Below the pieces are notes generated by a model. It saw nothing but the letters and a program-made list of their open reading frames with translations. It ran no database searches and was not told where the DNA came from. Made by a program: the position numbers and the translations under genes. From Pseudomonas sp. SST3 (GTDB lineage Bacteria; Pseudomonadota; Gammaproteobacteria; Pseudomonadales; Pseudomonadaceae), in assembly GCF_003325755.1 (NCBI RefSeq), contig NZ_QORI02000001.1, positions 186,001 to 250,000 on the forward strand: a stretch of 64,000 nt of DNA. Reading direction: 5' to 3'. Positions within the stretch are counted from its first letter, which is position 1. Every line of letters starts with the position of its first letter. Of the stretch, positions 7,946 through 19,223 are shown piece by piece.

Positions 7946-8404
7946 TTATCCACCCTGTTGCGTGTCGGCCTGAGCACGCCGCCACAACAGCACGCCTGCT
8001 GCTATTACCACCGCGCCAACGCCATTCCAGGCCAGGTCATACAGCCACAGGTCTTCGACGTAACGCACTTGGTGCAGGCGCAGCAGCTTGTGGTTGACGA
8101 TGCCGTCGAACAGCTGGAAGCCACCCGCTCCTATCAGCAAACCCGCCCAGGCGTGCCGTCGTGACACAGCTCGACCACGGCTGAGCCGGACGAACAGGTA
8201 GAAGCCGGCCGCCAGCGTCAGCAGCTCTGCCGCGTGCAACAGCCCATCGGACAGCAGCGCAACGGCCAGGGTCGATCGATCGAAGAAATGGTGCCAGGCG
8301 AGGATCTGGTGAAAGACGATCTCATCCACCGCGGCCATCAGGCCGATCCCGAGCAAGAGCGTCGCAATCAGGCTGCCTCTGGCATCAACGGGGTTAACGC
8401 TCAC
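7946..8404 (-). CDS. DUF2243-type integral membrane protein
   Basis: About 152 aa with four predicted membrane helices. Histidine-bearing motifs AVDEIVFHQILAWHHF and FDGIVNHKLLRLHQVRY are conserved in DUF2243 proteins, whose function is unknown. GTG at 8404 is chosen because GGAG lies 6 bases upstream; an ATG at 8440 without a clear ribosome site would add 12 residues. It is commonly next to CtaG-like genes, as here, suggesting a joint role in metal or haem handling (inference). Confidence 0.7.
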   Translation of the reverse strand: MSVNPVDARGSLIATLLLGIGLMAAVDEIVFHQILAWHHFFDRSTLAVALLSDGLLHAAELLTLAAGFYLFVRLSRGRAVSRRHAWAGLLIGAGGFQLFDGIVNHKLLRLHQVRYVEDLWLYDLAWNGVGAVVIAAGVLLWRRAQADTQQGG

Positions 8405-8583
8405 GATGGTCTCCGGGTGACGGTTGGCTTGCATCGGCATTCAGCGTGTTCGAAGCAAGGACTCTAGGAGATGACTTGAGGCCAACGCTGGAGTTCGCCA
8501 TGACTTGATCTGACGCGGCGAAAAACGCCGGGGCCGCCTGTAGAATCCTCACATTTCCTGTTGATATACCGAGCCACCGCACC

Positions 8584-9954
8584 ATGACCGTCCTGCGCCC
8601 CGAACTGCTTTCACCCGCCGGCACCCTGAAATCCATGCGCTACGCCTTCGCTTATGGCGCCGATGCCGTCTATGCCGGCCAGCCGCGCTACAGCTTGCGG
8701 GTGCGCAACAACGAGTTCGACCACGCCAACCTCAAGCTCGGCATCGATGAAGCACATGCCCAGGGCAAGCAGTTTTACGTGGTGGTCAATATCGCCCCGC
8801 ACAACGCCAAGCTGCGCACCTTCATCAAGGATCTGGAGCCGGTGGTGGCGATGGGACCGGACGCGCTGATCATGTCCGATCCAGGTCTGATCATGCTGGT
8901 TCGTCAGCACTTTCCCGCGATGACAATCCACCTCTCGGTGCAGGCCAACGCAGTGAACTGGGCCAGCGTCGAGTTCTGGCGGCAGCAGGGTCTGACTCGC
9001 GCCATTCTGTCCCGCGAGCTGTCGCTGGAAGAGATCGGCGAGATCCGCGAAAAAGTGCCGGGCATGGAGCTGGAGGTCTTCGTCCACGGCGCGCTGTGCA
9101 TGGCCTACTCCGGCCGCTGCCTACTCTCCGGCTACATCAACAAGCGCGACCCCAACCAAGGCTCCTGCACCAACGCCTGCCGCTGGGGGTACAAGGCCCA
9201 CGAGGGCAAGGAAGACGAGCTGGGCAACATCGTCCAGCAATACCAACCGATTCCGGTGCAGCAGGTCGGGCCTGATCGGGTAGAACCGACGCTGGGCGCC
9301 GGCGCGCCAACCGATCAGGTCTTTCTGCTCGAAGAGAGCAACCGCCCCGGCGAACTGATGGAGGCGTTCGAGGACGAGCACGGTACCTACATCATGAACT
9401 CCAAGGATCTTCGCGCCGTGCAGCATGTCGAGCGGCTGGTGCAGATGGGCGTGCATTCACTGAAGATCGAGGGGCGCACCAAATCCCACTATTACGTGGC
9501 GCGCACCGCTCAGGTCTACCGCAAGGCCATCGACGATGCGGTGGCCGGCCGGCCTTTCGACATGACGCTGATGGACACGCTGGAATCTCTGGCCCACCGC
9601 GGCTACACCGAAGGCTTCCTGCGTCGCCATGTGCATGATGAATATCAGAACTACGAGCGCGGCTTTTCGCTGTCGGATCGCCAGCAGTTCGTAGGCGAAA
9701 CGACCGGCGAGCGGCGCAACGGACTTGCCGAGGTGATCGTCAAGAACCGCTTCGCCATCGGCGACCGTCTGGAGCTGATGACGCCCCAGGGCAACCTGAA
9801 TTTCCGTCTGGACACGCTGGAAAACAAGCGTGGCTCACGCACCGAGGTGGCACCTGGCGACGGCCATGTGCTTTATCTACCAGTGCCGGAAACGGTCGAC
9901 CTGCGCTATGCGCTGCTGATGCGCGAGCTGGAAGGCAGCACCACACGCGGCTGA
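8584..9954 (+). CDS. trhP: tRNA U34 hydroxylation protein, peptidase U32 family
   Basis: TrhP (YegQ) helps form 5-hydroxyuridine at tRNA position 34 by the prephenate-dependent route. The 456-aa protein opens with ELLSPAGTLKSMRYAFAYGA, typical of U32 proteins. The U32 signature with clustered cysteines is EVFVHGALCMAYSGRCLLSG followed by NQGSCTNACRWGY (about residues 161-200), likely Fe-S ligands. A C-terminal beta-barrel follows (FAIGDRLELMTPQGN). It stands alone, divergent from the DUF2243 gene. Confidence 0.9.
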   Translation: MTVLRPELLSPAGTLKSMRYAFAYGADAVYAGQPRYSLRVRNNEFDHANLKLGIDEAHAQGKQFYVVVNIAPHNAKLRTFIKDLEPVVAMGPDALIMSDPGLIMLVRQHFPAMTIHLSVQANAVNWASVEFWRQQGLTRAILSRELSLEEIGEIREKVPGMELEVFVHGALCMAYSGRCLLSGYINKRDPNQGSCTNACRWGYKAHEGKEDELGNIVQQYQPIPVQQVGPDRVEPTLGAGAPTDQVFLLEESNRPGELMEAFEDEHGTYIMNSKDLRAVQHVERLVQMGVHSLKIEGRTKSHYYVARTAQVYRKAIDDAVAGRPFDMTLMDTLESLAHRGYTEGFLRRHVHDEYQNYERGFSLSDRQQFVGETTGERRNGLAEVIVKNRFAIGDRLELMTPQGNLNFRLDTLENKRGSRTEVAPGDGHVLYLPVPETVDLRYALLMRELEGSTTRG

Positions 9955-9996
9955 CAAGGCAAGCGCAGCGAGGCTGATAACGCGTTCGATTGCCGA

Positions 9997-10089
9997 TGTA
10001 GGGTGGGCTTCAGCCCACCATTTGCTGCTGCACGCCCCATCGACTTTCTCTGCACAACCAATCGTTGGTGGGCTGAAGCCTACCCTACA
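9997..10089. repeat. Inverted pair of intergenic palindromes
   Basis: TGTAGGGTGGGCTTCAGCCC (9997-10016) continues into a self-palindrome ending at 10020, and its reverse complement with one mismatch lies at 10066-10089. The two halves are 45 bases apart, so the unit can form two small hairpins or one large one. Copies of the same core recur at 38,662-38,684 and 38,794-38,815, which marks it as a dispersed element. Confidence 0.7.
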
Positions 10090-10124
10090 CGAATACCCGG
10101 CGCGGCGGCATCCGCCTGCCATCG

Positions 10125-12965
10125 TCAGCCCAAAAACTTCGCAAACTCGTCAGCCGGCACCGGTCGGCTGATCAGGTAACCCTGTATCTCATCGCAGCCA
10201 TGCGCCTTGAGGTAATCCATCTGCGCCTGGGTTTCCACACCCTCGGCCACGACCTTCCGCTCCAAGCTGTGGACCATGGCGATGATCGCCCGAACGATGG
10301 CGGCGTCTTCGCCGAATTGTTCCAGTTCCGAGATGAACGAGCGGTCGATCTTGACGAAATCCACCGGAAAGCGCTTCAGATAGCTGAGCGACGAATAACC
10401 GGTACCGAAATCATCAATCGCCAGTTTCACGCCCAGCGCGCGCAGCTGATGGCTGATACTGACAGCGTTGTCGATGTCATCGAGCAGCTGGCTCTCGGTC
10501 AGCTCCAGTTCGAGCATGTCTGCCGACAAGCCGCTCTCTTCCAACACCTGACGCACCAGGCTGATGAAATTGCCCTGACGCAGCTGTTTCACCGAAAGAT
10601 TCACCGAGACCCGGACCGGCGCCAGCCCATCCAACTGCCACTGACGGGCCTGCCGGCAGGCCTCGCGGAGGACGAACTCACCCAACGGAATGATCAGTCC
10701 GGTCTCTTCGGCCAGCGGAATGAAGTCGCCGGGCGAGATCAGACCCTGCTGCGGATGCCGCCAGCGCACCAGCGCCTCAGCCGCATCCAGATGATCGTCG
10801 ACCACGTTCAGCCGCGGCTGGTAGAAGACCTCCAGCTGCCCTTCGTCAATGGCCCTGCGCAGCTGGTTTTCGAGTTTCAGGTTTTCCAGGCTGGAGGCCT
10901 GCAAGCGTTCAGTGAAGAACTGCAGGGTATTTCCACCCAGGTGTTTGGCGTGCTGCATCGCCATGTTCGCCTGCAGCAGCAGCGCAGTGGCTTCGCGCGC
11001 GTTGTCGGGCAACAGGCTGACACCGATGGATGCGCTGACGACCAGCTCCTGGCCGTCAACCAGCACAGGCTTGCTGATGCGCGACAGCAGGCGGCTGCCG
11101 GTATGCGCCAGGGCCGACAGGCCGCCGTAGCCTTCAAGCACCACCACGAACTCGTCGCCTGATAGCCGCGCAATGGTGTCGGCATCGGAGAACGTCTGCG
11201 ACAGGCGACGGGCCACTTCGCGCAGGAGCTGGTCTGCCGCTTCATGACCGAGACTCTGGTTGAGCACCTTGAAACGATCCAGGTCGATGTACAGGACCGC
11301 CAAGCCGCGCGGGCTGTTGCGGGTACGCTCGCAGGCGCTATGGAGACGAGCCTTGAGCAGGCTGCGATTAGCCAGGCCGGTGAGCTCATCGAAGTGCGTG
11401 AGGTAGCGCAAGCGCTCTTCGACCTGCCGGCGCACGCTGAGGTCGGACATGAACGCCACGACATTGCTGACGTTGCCCTGGCTGTCGCGAACCGCGTGTA
11501 ACTGAGCCCACTGCGGGTAAACCTCACCATTCCTGCGGGTTTCGATGAGCTCGCCCTGCCAGCGCCCGTCCCGCGCCAGGCAGTCGCGAATCGACGCGTA
11601 TTGCTGACGGCTGTCCTCGGAGCTCGCCAAGCGCGCGACGCTGCGCCCGATAAGCTCCTCGCGCTGATAACCCGACAGCGTACAGCAGGCATCGTTGACC
11701 GCCAGCAAGCGGAATTCGGCGTCCATGATTGCCATGCCTTCACCGGCCGCCTCGAATACCGTCGCAGCCAGGCGCTGCTGCTCAGCCTGCCGATGAGCTT
11801 CGGTGATATCCCGACGGGTGCCGATCATCCGCAACGCACGGCCAGTATCGCTCCGCTCGATGACTCGGCCGCGGTCTTCCATCCACCGGCAGCCGCCGTC
11901 TGCCTGCAGTGCGCGATAGCGGACCGAGTAGAGATCGGTTTCACCCTTGAGATGCGCGATGACTGCCTCGCGCACCTGCAGGCTATCGTCCGGGTGGACT
12001 TTTGGCCGCTGCGGGTCCGCCAGTCGCCGCCGGGCGCCGCGACCGATGCCGAACACCACTTCCATGCGTGAATGGTGGACTTCATCATGCTCTAGGTCCC
12101 AGTCCCAGAGCCCCAGCTCGCTGGCTTCGAGCGCCAAGTTCAACCGGGCTTCGCTTTCGCGCAGCTCCGCCGTACGTTCGGCCACGCGCTGTTCGAGCCC
12201 CCCGAACGCTTCTCGCAGCCGTGCTTCGGCGTGCCGCCGCTGATCGACCTCGCGCGCCAGCTCGCCGTTCAACTCCGACGCCTCGCCGCGCATGTGCTGC
12301 AGGCGCGCAATCAACCGCTGGTTGTAGCAGCGCTGCTCCAGGCCCGCAATCAGCAGACGATGGGTCTGCCAGGCGACCATGCTGAGCGTCAGCAGCAAGA
12401 TGACCGTTAATACGCCCCAACCCTGCTGTTGCGCCTGCCCGCTGCTCAACAGAACGACGGCGGCCGGCAGCAGGCTGGGTGCGGCGAAGCAGAAAAAGGC
12501 GCGAAGGGAAACGCCATTGGTTACGCTACCAGCAACGATGACCGAGCCCGTGGCTCCGTAAAGAAGGGTCTGTTGGATGAAGTCATCGCCAGGCACCAGC
12601 GCCACGATCGCGTAGCAGAGCGTGACTGCGGTGACGACGCTACCGGCAAGAAATGCTCGGTACCAGTAGGGACGCAGCCTATCGTCCGCATCTGCCCTGT
12701 CGAATGCGCTTGCCTGTTGCAACCGCAGCAGCGCCAACAATAGCGCCCAGCCCGACCACAGCATCAAGTTCGGCGACGGTGCCTTGTTCCAGAGCAGTCC
12801 GAGGAATATCAGACTGGCAAGAACCATCAGAACCAGCGAGACGCGCGAGCCCTGGTAAAGCAGCCGCGTGCGCTCGCTCCGCTGATCGAGGTCCGCGAGA
12901 TCGAGAAGGGCCTGATCCTCCATGATCAGTGGCGCCGATTGGGTTGTCTGAGCAGAATCGATCAT
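10125..12965 (-). CDS. Membrane-bound PAS-GGDEF-EAL cyclic-di-GMP enzyme
   Basis: A 946-aa sensor for cyclic-di-GMP turnover. Residues about 40-195 hold five to six membrane helices; about 215-275 is a coiled coil; two PAS/PAC domains follow (about 275-395 and 400-520, including [19 protein letters not shown]). The GGDEF domain (about 530-690) has SGDEF in place of GGDEF ([13 protein letters not shown]), a variant that can still be active. The EAL domain (about 705-946) keeps [10 protein letters not shown] and [15 protein letters not shown], which carry the metal and catalytic residues, so phosphodiesterase activity is expected. It is a single gene facing the trhP end. The ligand of the sensory part is not known. 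Confidence 0.9.
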   Translation of the reverse strand: MIDSAQTTQSAPLIMEDQALLDLADLDQRSERTRLLYQGSRVSLVLMVLASLIFLGLLWNKAPSPNLMLWSGWALLLALLRLQQASAFDRADADDRLRPYWYRAFLAGSVVTAVTLCYAIVALVPGDDFIQQTLLYGATGSVIVAGSVTNGVSLRAFFCFAAPSLLPAAVVLLSSGQAQQQGWGVLTVILLLTLSMVAWQTHRLLIAGLEQRCYNQRLIARLQHMRGEASELNGELAREVDQRRHAEARLREAFGGLEQRVAERTAELRESEARLNLALEASELGLWDWDLEHDEVHHSRMEVVFGIGRGARRRLADPQRPKVHPDDSLQVREAVIAHLKGETDLYSVRYRALQADGGCRWMEDRGRVIERSDTGRALRMIGTRRDITEAHRQAEQQRLAATVFEAAGEGMAIMDAEFRLLAVNDACCTLSGYQREELIGRSVARLASSEDSRQQYASIRDCLARDGRWQGELIETRRNGEVYPQWAQLHAVRDSQGNVSNVVAFMSDLSVRRQVEERLRYLTHFDELTGLANRSLLKARLHSACERTRNSPRGLAVLYIDLDRFKVLNQSLGHEAADQLLREVARRLSQTFSDADTIARLSGDEFVVVLEGYGGLSALAHTGSRLLSRISKPVLVDGQELVVSASIGVSLLPDNAREATALLLQANMAMQHAKHLGGNTLQFFTERLQASSLENLKLENQLRRAIDEGQLEVFYQPRLNVVDDHLDAAEALVRWRHPQQGLISPGDFIPLAEETGLIIPLGEFVLREACRQARQWQLDGLAPVRVSVNLSVKQLRQGNFISLVRQVLEESGLSADMLELELTESQLLDDIDNAVSISHQLRALGVKLAIDDFGTGYSSLSYLKRFPVDFVKIDRSFISELEQFGEDAAIVRAIIAMVHSLERKVVAEGVETQAQMDYLKAHGCDEIQGYLISRPVPADEFAKFLG

Positions 12966-13236
12966 TGGCCTTTCTTGTTGTCGGTGTCTGAGAGGGCGTT
13001 AAGGCACTGCAGCCACTAACCGATGATGGCACGCTGATAGCCACCCGTAACAGTCCATTCCGACAAACGAACGAGAACCGCCGCGCAACCTTGCAACCTC
13101 AGTCGCACGTGAGCCGGGCATCACCGCTCCGGACCCGGATCGTAAGCCATGATGCGTTCCGGCCGGGAACGCTCGGATCTCCGCGCCCGTCCGTTGCACG
13201 AGCGAGCCGGGTCGGTTTACGGCTAGAATGCCGCCC

Positions 13237-15429
13237 ATGCATGACGATCTCTCCCTCCTCCTGAATTCCCTCAACGATGCCCAGCGTCAGGCCGTGGCCG
13301 CGCCGCTTGGACGTCAACTGGTTCTCGCTGGTGCCGGCTCGGGCAAGACCCGCGTGCTGGTGCACCGCATCGCCTGGCTGCATCAGGTCGAACACGCCTC
13401 GCTGCATTCGATTCTGTCGGTGACCTTTACCAACAAGGCCGCCGCCGAGATGCGCCAGCGCATCGAGCAGCTGATGAAGGTCAACCCGCAAGGCATGTGG
13501 GTCGGCACTTTCCACGGCCTGGCGCACCGCCTGCTGCGAGCCCACTGGCAGGAAGCGAAGCTGGCGCAGAATTTCCAGATTCTCGATTCCGACGACCAGC
13601 AGCGCCTGGTCAAGCGGGTGATCCGCGAGCTCGGCCTCGACGAGCAGCGCTGGCCCGCGCGCCAGGCGCAGTGGTGGATCAACGGGCAGAAGGATGAAGG
13701 CCTGCGGCCCCGGCATATCCAGCCCAGCGGCGACCTCTTCCTGGCGACCATGCTGAGCATTTATCAGGCCTACGAAGAGGCGTGCGCACGTGCTGGCGTG
13801 ATCGACTTCTCCGAGTTGCTGCTGCGCGCGCTGGACCTGTGGCGTGACAACCCCGGCCTGCTCGATCACTATCAGCGCCGCTTTCGCCACATTCTGGTGG
13901 ATGAGTTCCAGGACACCAACGCCGTCCAGTACGCCTGGCTGCGCCTGTTGGCCAAAGGCGGCGAAAGCCTGATGGTGGTAGGGGACGACGACCAATCAAT
14001 CTACGGCTGGCGCGGCGCGCGAGTGGAAAACCTGCACCAGTTCAGCGAAGACTTCCGCGACGCCGAAACCATCCGCCTGGAACAGAATTACCGCTCGACC
14101 GCCTGCATCCTCAAGGCCGCCAACGCACTGATCGCCAACAACCAGGGGCGCTTGGGCAAAGAGTTGTGGACCGAGGGCTGTGAGGGTGAACCGATCAGCC
14201 TTTATGCTGCCTTCAACGAACACGACGAAGCGCGCTACGTAGTCGAAAGCATCGAGAGCGCCATCAAGAAAGAAGGCCTCGCGCGCAGCGAAATCGCCAT
14301 CCTCTACCGCTCCAACGCCCAGTCACGAGTGCTGGAAGAAGCGCTGCTGCGCGAGCGAATTCCCTACCGGATCTACGGCGGCCAACGCTTCTTCGAACGC
14401 GCCGAGATCAAGAACGCCATGGCCTATTTGCGCCTGATCCAGGCGCGTGACAACGACGCGGCACTGGAGCGGGTGATCAACGTGCCAGCCCGCGGGATCG
14501 GTGAGAAGACCGTCGAATGCCTGCGTCAGCTGGCCCGCCAGGAAAGCACATCGATGTGGGCGGCGCTGCACCAGGCGGTCGGCACTAAGGTGGTCTCGGG
14601 CCGTGCGGCCAGTGCGCTGAACGGCTTTGTCGAGCTGATCGACACCCTTGCCCTGAAGGTGGAGGGTATGCAGCTGCACAACATGGCGCAGCTGGTCATC
14701 GAACAGTCCGGTCTGCTCGCCTACCATCGCGACGAAAAGGGCGAGAAGGCCCAGGCGCGAGTGGAAAACCTCGAGGAACTGGTTTCCGCGGCACGCGCCT
14801 TCGACCATTACAGCGAGGAGGAGGAAGACGAGCAGACGCCGTTGGCTGCCTTCCTTGACCACGCCTCGCTGGAGGCCGGCGAACAGCAGGCCGGCGACCA
14901 TGAGGACAGCGTGCAGCTGATGACACTGCACAGCGCCAAAGGGTTGGAGTTCCCCCTGGTATTCTTGGTTGGCATGGAGGAAGGGCTGTTTCCGCACAAG
15001 ATGAGCCTGGAAGAGCCTGGCCGTCTTGAGGAAGAGCGTCGCCTGGCCTACGTCGGCATCACGCGCGCGATGCAGCAGTTGATCATCACCTACGCCGAAA
15101 CTCGCCGCTTGTACGGCAGCGAGACCTATAACAAGATCTCGCGTTTCGTTCGCGAGCTGCCGCCGGCACTGGTCAGCGAAGTGCGCCTGAGCAACACCGT
15201 CAGCCGCAGCTTCAACACCCGCGGCATGGGTGGCGGCTCTCTGTTCGATGGTGCCAACGTACCGGACACCCCGTTCAACCTCGGTCAGCGCGTCCGCCAC
15301 TCCCTGTTCGGCGAGGGCACCATCCTGAATTTCGAAGGCTCCGGCGCTCAAGCGCGGGTGCAAGTGAATTTCGAAGATGAAGGAAGCAAGTGGTTGATGC
15401 TCAGTTATGCCAAACTCGAGGCGCTATGA
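13237..15429 (+). CDS. uvrD: DNA helicase II
   Basis: Superfamily 1A 3'-5' DNA helicase for nucleotide excision repair and mismatch repair. About 730 aa. Walker A AGAGSGKT (about residues 31-38), Walker B/motif II VDEFQDTN, motif III GDDDQSIYGWRGA, motif IV EQNYRST and motif VI VGITRAM are all present, with the C-terminal SLFGEGTILNFEG Tudor-like segment that binds RNA polymerase in UvrD. Start MHDDLSLLLNSLND at 13237 fits homologues; an ATG at 13228 is 3 codons upstream. Confidence 0.95.
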   Translation: MHDDLSLLLNSLNDAQRQAVAAPLGRQLVLAGAGSGKTRVLVHRIAWLHQVEHASLHSILSVTFTNKAAAEMRQRIEQLMKVNPQGMWVGTFHGLAHRLLRAHWQEAKLAQNFQILDSDDQQRLVKRVIRELGLDEQRWPARQAQWWINGQKDEGLRPRHIQPSGDLFLATMLSIYQAYEEACARAGVIDFSELLLRALDLWRDNPGLLDHYQRRFRHILVDEFQDTNAVQYAWLRLLAKGGESLMVVGDDDQSIYGWRGARVENLHQFSEDFRDAETIRLEQNYRSTACILKAANALIANNQGRLGKELWTEGCEGEPISLYAAFNEHDEARYVVESIESAIKKEGLARSEIAILYRSNAQSRVLEEALLRERIPYRIYGGQRFFERAEIKNAMAYLRLIQARDNDAALERVINVPARGIGEKTVECLRQLARQESTSMWAALHQAVGTKVVSGRAASALNGFVELIDTLALKVEGMQLHNMAQLVIEQSGLLAYHRDEKGEKAQARVENLEELVSAARAFDHYSEEEEDEQTPLAAFLDHASLEAGEQQAGDHEDSVQLMTLHSAKGLEFPLVFLVGMEEGLFPHKMSLEEPGRLEEERRLAYVGITRAMQQLIITYAETRRLYGSETYNKISRFVRELPPALVSEVRLSNTVSRSFNTRGMGGGSLFDGANVPDTPFNLGQRVRHSLFGEGTILNFEGSGAQARVQVNFEDEGSKWLMLSYAKLEAL

Positions 15430-15486
15430 CGTGCACGTCAACCTGTACCCAATACTAATAAGGTCCGTCAAAGGAAGATCCTACTC

Positions 15487-16596
15487 ATGAAACGCCGTCA
15501 CTTGTTTGGTGCCGCCGCTGCCCTGCTTGCAACCCTCGGCCTCGCAGGCTGCAACGATGAGAAGAAAGTCGAATCCACCGCTGAGCCGCAACCGGCCACC
15601 AGCGAAGCGCCCAAGACTTACAACTGGAAGATGGTCACCGCCTGGCCAAAGAACTATCCAGGCTTGGGCACTGCCGCCCAGCGTCTGGCCGACCAGGTCA
15701 GCACCATGAGCGATGGCCGGTTGACCATCAAGGTCTACGCCGCCGGTGAGCTGGTCCCTGCCCTCGAAGTGTTCGACGCCGTCTCGCGCGGTACCGCCGA
15801 ACTCGGCCACGGCGCGGCTTACTACTGGAAGGGCAAGGTCCCCACCGCACAGTTCTTCACCTCGGTTCCGTTCGGTCTCTCGACCAGCGAAATGAATGCC
15901 TGGCTAACGCGCGGCGGCGGTCAGGAATTCTGGGACGAGGCTTACGCACCCTATGGCGTCAAACCCATGGTGGTCGGTAACACCGGCATGCAGATGGGCG
16001 GCTGGTTCAACAAGGAAATCAACTCGCTGAACGACCTGCAGGGCCTGAAGATCCGTACCCCAGGCCTGGGCGGCGAAGTGCTGAGCCGACTCGGTGCGAC
16101 CACCGTAAACATGCCAGGTGGCGAAGTCTTCACCGCGCTGCAGACTGGCGCGATCGACGCCACCGATTGGGTCAGCCCGTATAACGACCTCGCCTTCGGC
16201 CTGCACAAGGCGGCGAAGTACTACTACTACCCGGGCTGGCAGGAGCCACAGGCTGTGCTGGAGTTGCTGGTCAACCAAAAGGCTCTGGACAGCTTGCCCG
16301 ATGATCTGCGCGCCATCCTCACCGAAGCTGCCCGCGCCGCCAGCCGCGACATGATCGACGACTACGTCTACAACAACGCGATGGCCCTCGACCAGCTCAC
16401 GCAGCAAGGCGCGGAATTGAAGCGCTTCCCTGATGAGGTACTGGCCGCGATGCGCGAGCAGTCCGATATCGTGCTCGGCGAACTGGCCGCGCAAAGCGAG
16501 CTGAACGGCCGCATCTGGGCCTCGATGAAAGCCTTCCAGGCGCAGGTCAAGCCGATGCAGGAAATTTCCGAGAAAGAACTGTACAACTGGCGCTGA
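15487..16596 (+). CDS. TRAP transporter solute-binding lipoprotein (DctP/TakP type)
   Basis: A 369-aa periplasmic binding protein of the DctP family. The N-terminus MKRRHLFGAAAALLATLGLA is followed by a lipobox LAGC, so it is probably lipid-anchored. Family features include TAWPKNYPGLGTAAQRLAD, the arginine site in LKIRTPGLGGEVL and the GAIDATDWVSPYND motif close to that of TakP-like proteins that bind 2-oxo acids. No DctQ/DctM membrane subunits are adjacent, so it is an orphan component; its permease must be elsewhere. The substrate is inferred from the subfamily only. Confidence 0.85.
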   Translation: MKRRHLFGAAAALLATLGLAGCNDEKKVESTAEPQPATSEAPKTYNWKMVTAWPKNYPGLGTAAQRLADQVSTMSDGRLTIKVYAAGELVPALEVFDAVSRGTAELGHGAAYYWKGKVPTAQFFTSVPFGLSTSEMNAWLTRGGGQEFWDEAYAPYGVKPMVVGNTGMQMGGWFNKEINSLNDLQGLKIRTPGLGGEVLSRLGATTVNMPGGEVFTALQTGAIDATDWVSPYNDLAFGLHKAAKYYYYPGWQEPQAVLELLVNQKALDSLPDDLRAILTEAARAASRDMIDDYVYNNAMALDQLTQQGAELKRFPDEVLAAMREQSDIVLGELAAQSELNGRIWASMKAFQAQVKPMQEISEKELYNWR

Positions 16597-16731
16597 GCCA
16601 GATGACGTTGCGCTTGACGGTGATGCCGGCAAGCGCAACGAAGCAAAAGCCCGAAACACTCTGCAACTGGCGCGCCCGGACCGGGCCGTGCACCATCAGC
16701 TTCGTATCTTCACCCAACCCAGGAATACTAA

Positions 16732-17577
16732 ATGCAACGTGTGCTCAGCATTTTCATGGCGCTGTGTATCGGCCTGACCCTCAGTCTCGACGTCCACGCC
16801 AAGCGTTTCGGTGGTGGCAAGAGCTTCGGCTCGGCACCGAGCCATCAGACCCGTCAGGCGCCTAAGCAAACCCAGGCTGCTCCGACCCAGGCAGGCAAGA
16901 CCCCCGCCGCTGCCAGCGGTGCGTCGCGCTGGCTCGGCCCGCTGGCCGGCCTCGCCGCCGGTGGTCTGCTGGCATCCATGTTCATGGGTGACGGCTTCGA
17001 AGGCATCCAGTTCATGGACATCCTGATCTTCGGCGCCATCGCCTTCCTGCTGTTCCGCTTCCTCGCCGCCCGCCGCCGCCAGCAGCAACCGGCCATGGCC
17101 GGACACGGACATGGAAGCGCACCCATGCAGCGCGAGATGCCAGCACAACCGTCGATCTTCGGCGGCAGCGCCACATCCGTAGCGGCTGCACCGGTGATCA
17201 ACGCCCCCGCCTGGTTCAACGAGCAGAATTTCGTTGCCGCGGCGCGCGAGCACTTCCTGTCGCTGCAGCAGCACTGGGACGCCAACGAGATGGACAAGAT
17301 CGCCGAGTTCGTCACGCCGCAGCTGCATGAGTTCCTCAAGCGCGAGCGGGCCGAGATCGGTGACGCCTACCAGTCCACCTACGTCGACGATCTGCAGATC
17401 CAGCTCGATGGCGTGGACGATCAGGCCGACAAGACCATCGCCACCCTCACCTTCATAGGCGTATCGAAGAATTCGCGCTTCGACCAGGGCGAGCCCTTCA
17501 GCGAAAGCTGGCGCATGGAGCGTGCACAAGGCGAAAACCAGCCGTGGCTGGTTGCGGGAATCCGTCAGAACGCTTGA
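16732..17577 (+). CDS. Tim44-like domain membrane protein
   Basis: A 281-aa protein with a signal peptide ([19 protein letters not shown], residues 5-23), a basic Gly/Gln/Pro-rich segment starting [11 protein letters not shown], two hydrophobic segments (about residues 63-85 and 94-112) and a C-terminal Tim44-like domain (about 160-281) with the typical [19 protein letters not shown] and [17 protein letters not shown] helices. Bacterial Tim44-like proteins are widely conserved in Pseudomonas but their role is not established. A strong terminator follows. Confidence 0.85.
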   Translation: MQRVLSIFMALCIGLTLSLDVHAKRFGGGKSFGSAPSHQTRQAPKQTQAAPTQAGKTPAAASGASRWLGPLAGLAAGGLLASMFMGDGFEGIQFMDILIFGAIAFLLFRFLAARRRQQQPAMAGHGHGSAPMQREMPAQPSIFGGSATSVAAAPVINAPAWFNEQNFVAAAREHFLSLQQHWDANEMDKIAEFVTPQLHEFLKRERAEIGDAYQSTYVDDLQIQLDGVDDQADKTIATLTFIGVSKNSRFDQGEPFSESWRMERAQGENQPWLVAGIRQNA

Positions 17578-17597
17578 CACGCGTAGACAAAATGAAG

Positions 17598-17621
17598 AAC
17601 CCGGGCTTGCCCGGGTTTTTT
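17598..17621 (+). terminator. Intrinsic terminator after the Tim44-like gene
   Basis: AACCCGGGC (17598-17606) and GCCCGGGTT (17609-17617) form a 9-bp stem with a 2-base spacer, followed by a run of T. Confidence 0.9.
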
Positions 17622-17813
17622 CATTTCAGTGCAGGCAGAACACGAGAGCCGACTGAACCCTGTGCCGATTTAAACGTCTATGCTGCTCGCGAAATACTAA
17701 AAAGAATGGGAGTCCTGCGTGTCAGGCAGCCTCGCAACAGGGTCCAGCGCGGTCGGCACGATTTGCGCCAAACCCGCCCTCTCCGTATCGCATCATCATC
17801 CGGCGCGTCAGCC

Positions 17814-19223
17814 ATGAGCAGCGTTCGCCTGCCCTCCGTCGACCGTCTGCTGCGCGCGCCTGCCTGCGAACCACTTCAGCGGCGCTATGGCCGAGAAGCG
17901 TTACTCGGCACCCTGCGCGATCTGCTCGACGAGCTGCGCGAGCCGGTCCGTCAGGGTCAGCTCGCCGCGCTGGAGCTATCCGAAGCCGTGCTCGCCGGAC
18001 GCGCCGGTGAGCGCCTAGCCAACCAGCATCGCAGCCGCATGCGGCGCGTATTCAACCTCACCGGCACGGTCCTGCATACCAACCTCGGCCGCGCCCTGCT
18101 ACCAGATGAAGCCATCGAGGCGATGACCCTGGCGGCTCGTTATCCACTGAATCTGGAGTTCGATCTGGCCACCGGCAAGCGCGGCGACCGTGATGACCTG
18201 ATCGAAGAGCTGATCCGCGAGCTGACCGGCGCCGAAGCCGTCACCGTGGTCAACAACAACGCGGCCGCGGTGCTGCTGGCTTTGAACAGCCTCGGCGCAC
18301 GCAAAGAAGGCATCATTTCCCGTGGCGAGCTGATCGAAATCGGCGGTGCCTTTCGCATCCCCGACATCATGGCCCGCGCGGGCGTGAAGCTGCACGAGGT
18401 GGGCACGACCAATCGCACCCACGCGCGCGATTACGAAAACGCCATCGGCCCGCGCAGTGGCTTGCTGATGCGCGTGCATACCAGCAACTACAGCGTGCAA
18501 GGCTTCACGACCAGCGTCGCCACGGCTGAGCTCGGTGCCATCGCCCGGGCTCATGACCTGCCCTTGTTGGAAGACCTGGGCAGCGGCAGTCTCGTCGACC
18601 TGTCGCGCTGGGGTCTGCCGAAGGAGCCCACCGTGCAGGAGGCCCTGCGTGACGGCGCCGACATCGTCACCTTCAGCGGCGACAAGTTGCTAGGCGGACC
18701 GCAAGCAGGACTGATCGTCGGCCGCCGGGAGCTGATCCAGAAGATCAAGAAGAACCCACTCAAGCGCGCGCTGCGTGTCGACAAGCTGACCCTGGCGGCG
18801 CTGGAAGCCGTACTCAACCTCTATCGTGATCCTGATCGCCTTGGCGAGCGGTTGACCAGCCTGCGCCTGCTGAGCCGCCCGCAGCCGGACATACGGGCCC
18901 AGGCCGAGCGCCTGGTGCCGACGTTGGCCAAGGCACTCGGCGATTCCTGGCAGGTCGCGGTTGAAGACGCCCTCGGCATGATCGGCAGTGGCGCGCAGCC
19001 AGTGGCACGCCTGCCCAGCGCCGCCCTCTGTATCCGTCCCCTGCAATCCAGGCGCCTGCGTGGTCGCAGCTTGCGCCAGCTGGAAGAAGCGCTGCGCAGC
19101 CTACCGATCCCGATCCTTGGCCGGATCGCTGACGACACCCTCTGGCTCGACCTGCGACAACTGGATGATGAGCCAGCACTGCTCGAGCAGTTGCCGCACC
19201 TGCAACGGGAGCTGACACCATGA
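17814..19223 (+). CDS. selA: L-seryl-tRNA(Sec) selenium transferase
   Basis: PLP enzyme that converts Ser-tRNA(Sec) to Sec-tRNA(Sec) using selenophosphate. The 469-aa product from [16 protein letters not shown] matches the family length. Motifs: [21 protein letters not shown] segment ([19 protein letters not shown]), [11 protein letters not shown], and the PLP lysine in [13 protein letters not shown]. The start at 17814 is the only ATG that gives the normal N-terminus. It overlaps selB by 4 bases (ATGA), so the two are translationally coupled. Confidence 0.96.
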   Translation: MSSVRLPSVDRLLRAPACEPLQRRYGREALLGTLRDLLDELREPVRQGQLAALELSEAVLAGRAGERLANQHRSRMRRVFNLTGTVLHTNLGRALLPDEAIEAMTLAARYPLNLEFDLATGKRGDRDDLIEELIRELTGAEAVTVVNNNAAAVLLALNSLGARKEGIISRGELIEIGGAFRIPDIMARAGVKLHEVGTTNRTHARDYENAIGPRSGLLMRVHTSNYSVQGFTTSVATAELGAIARAHDLPLLEDLGSGSLVDLSRWGLPKEPTVQEALRDGADIVTFSGDKLLGGPQAGLIVGRRELIQKIKKNPLKRALRVDKLTLAALEAVLNLYRDPDRLGERLTSLRLLSRPQPDIRAQAERLVPTLAKALGDSWQVAVEDALGMIGSGAQPVARLPSAALCIRPLQSRRLRGRSLRQLEEALRSLPIPILGRIADDTLWLDLRQLDDEPALLEQLPHLQRELTP

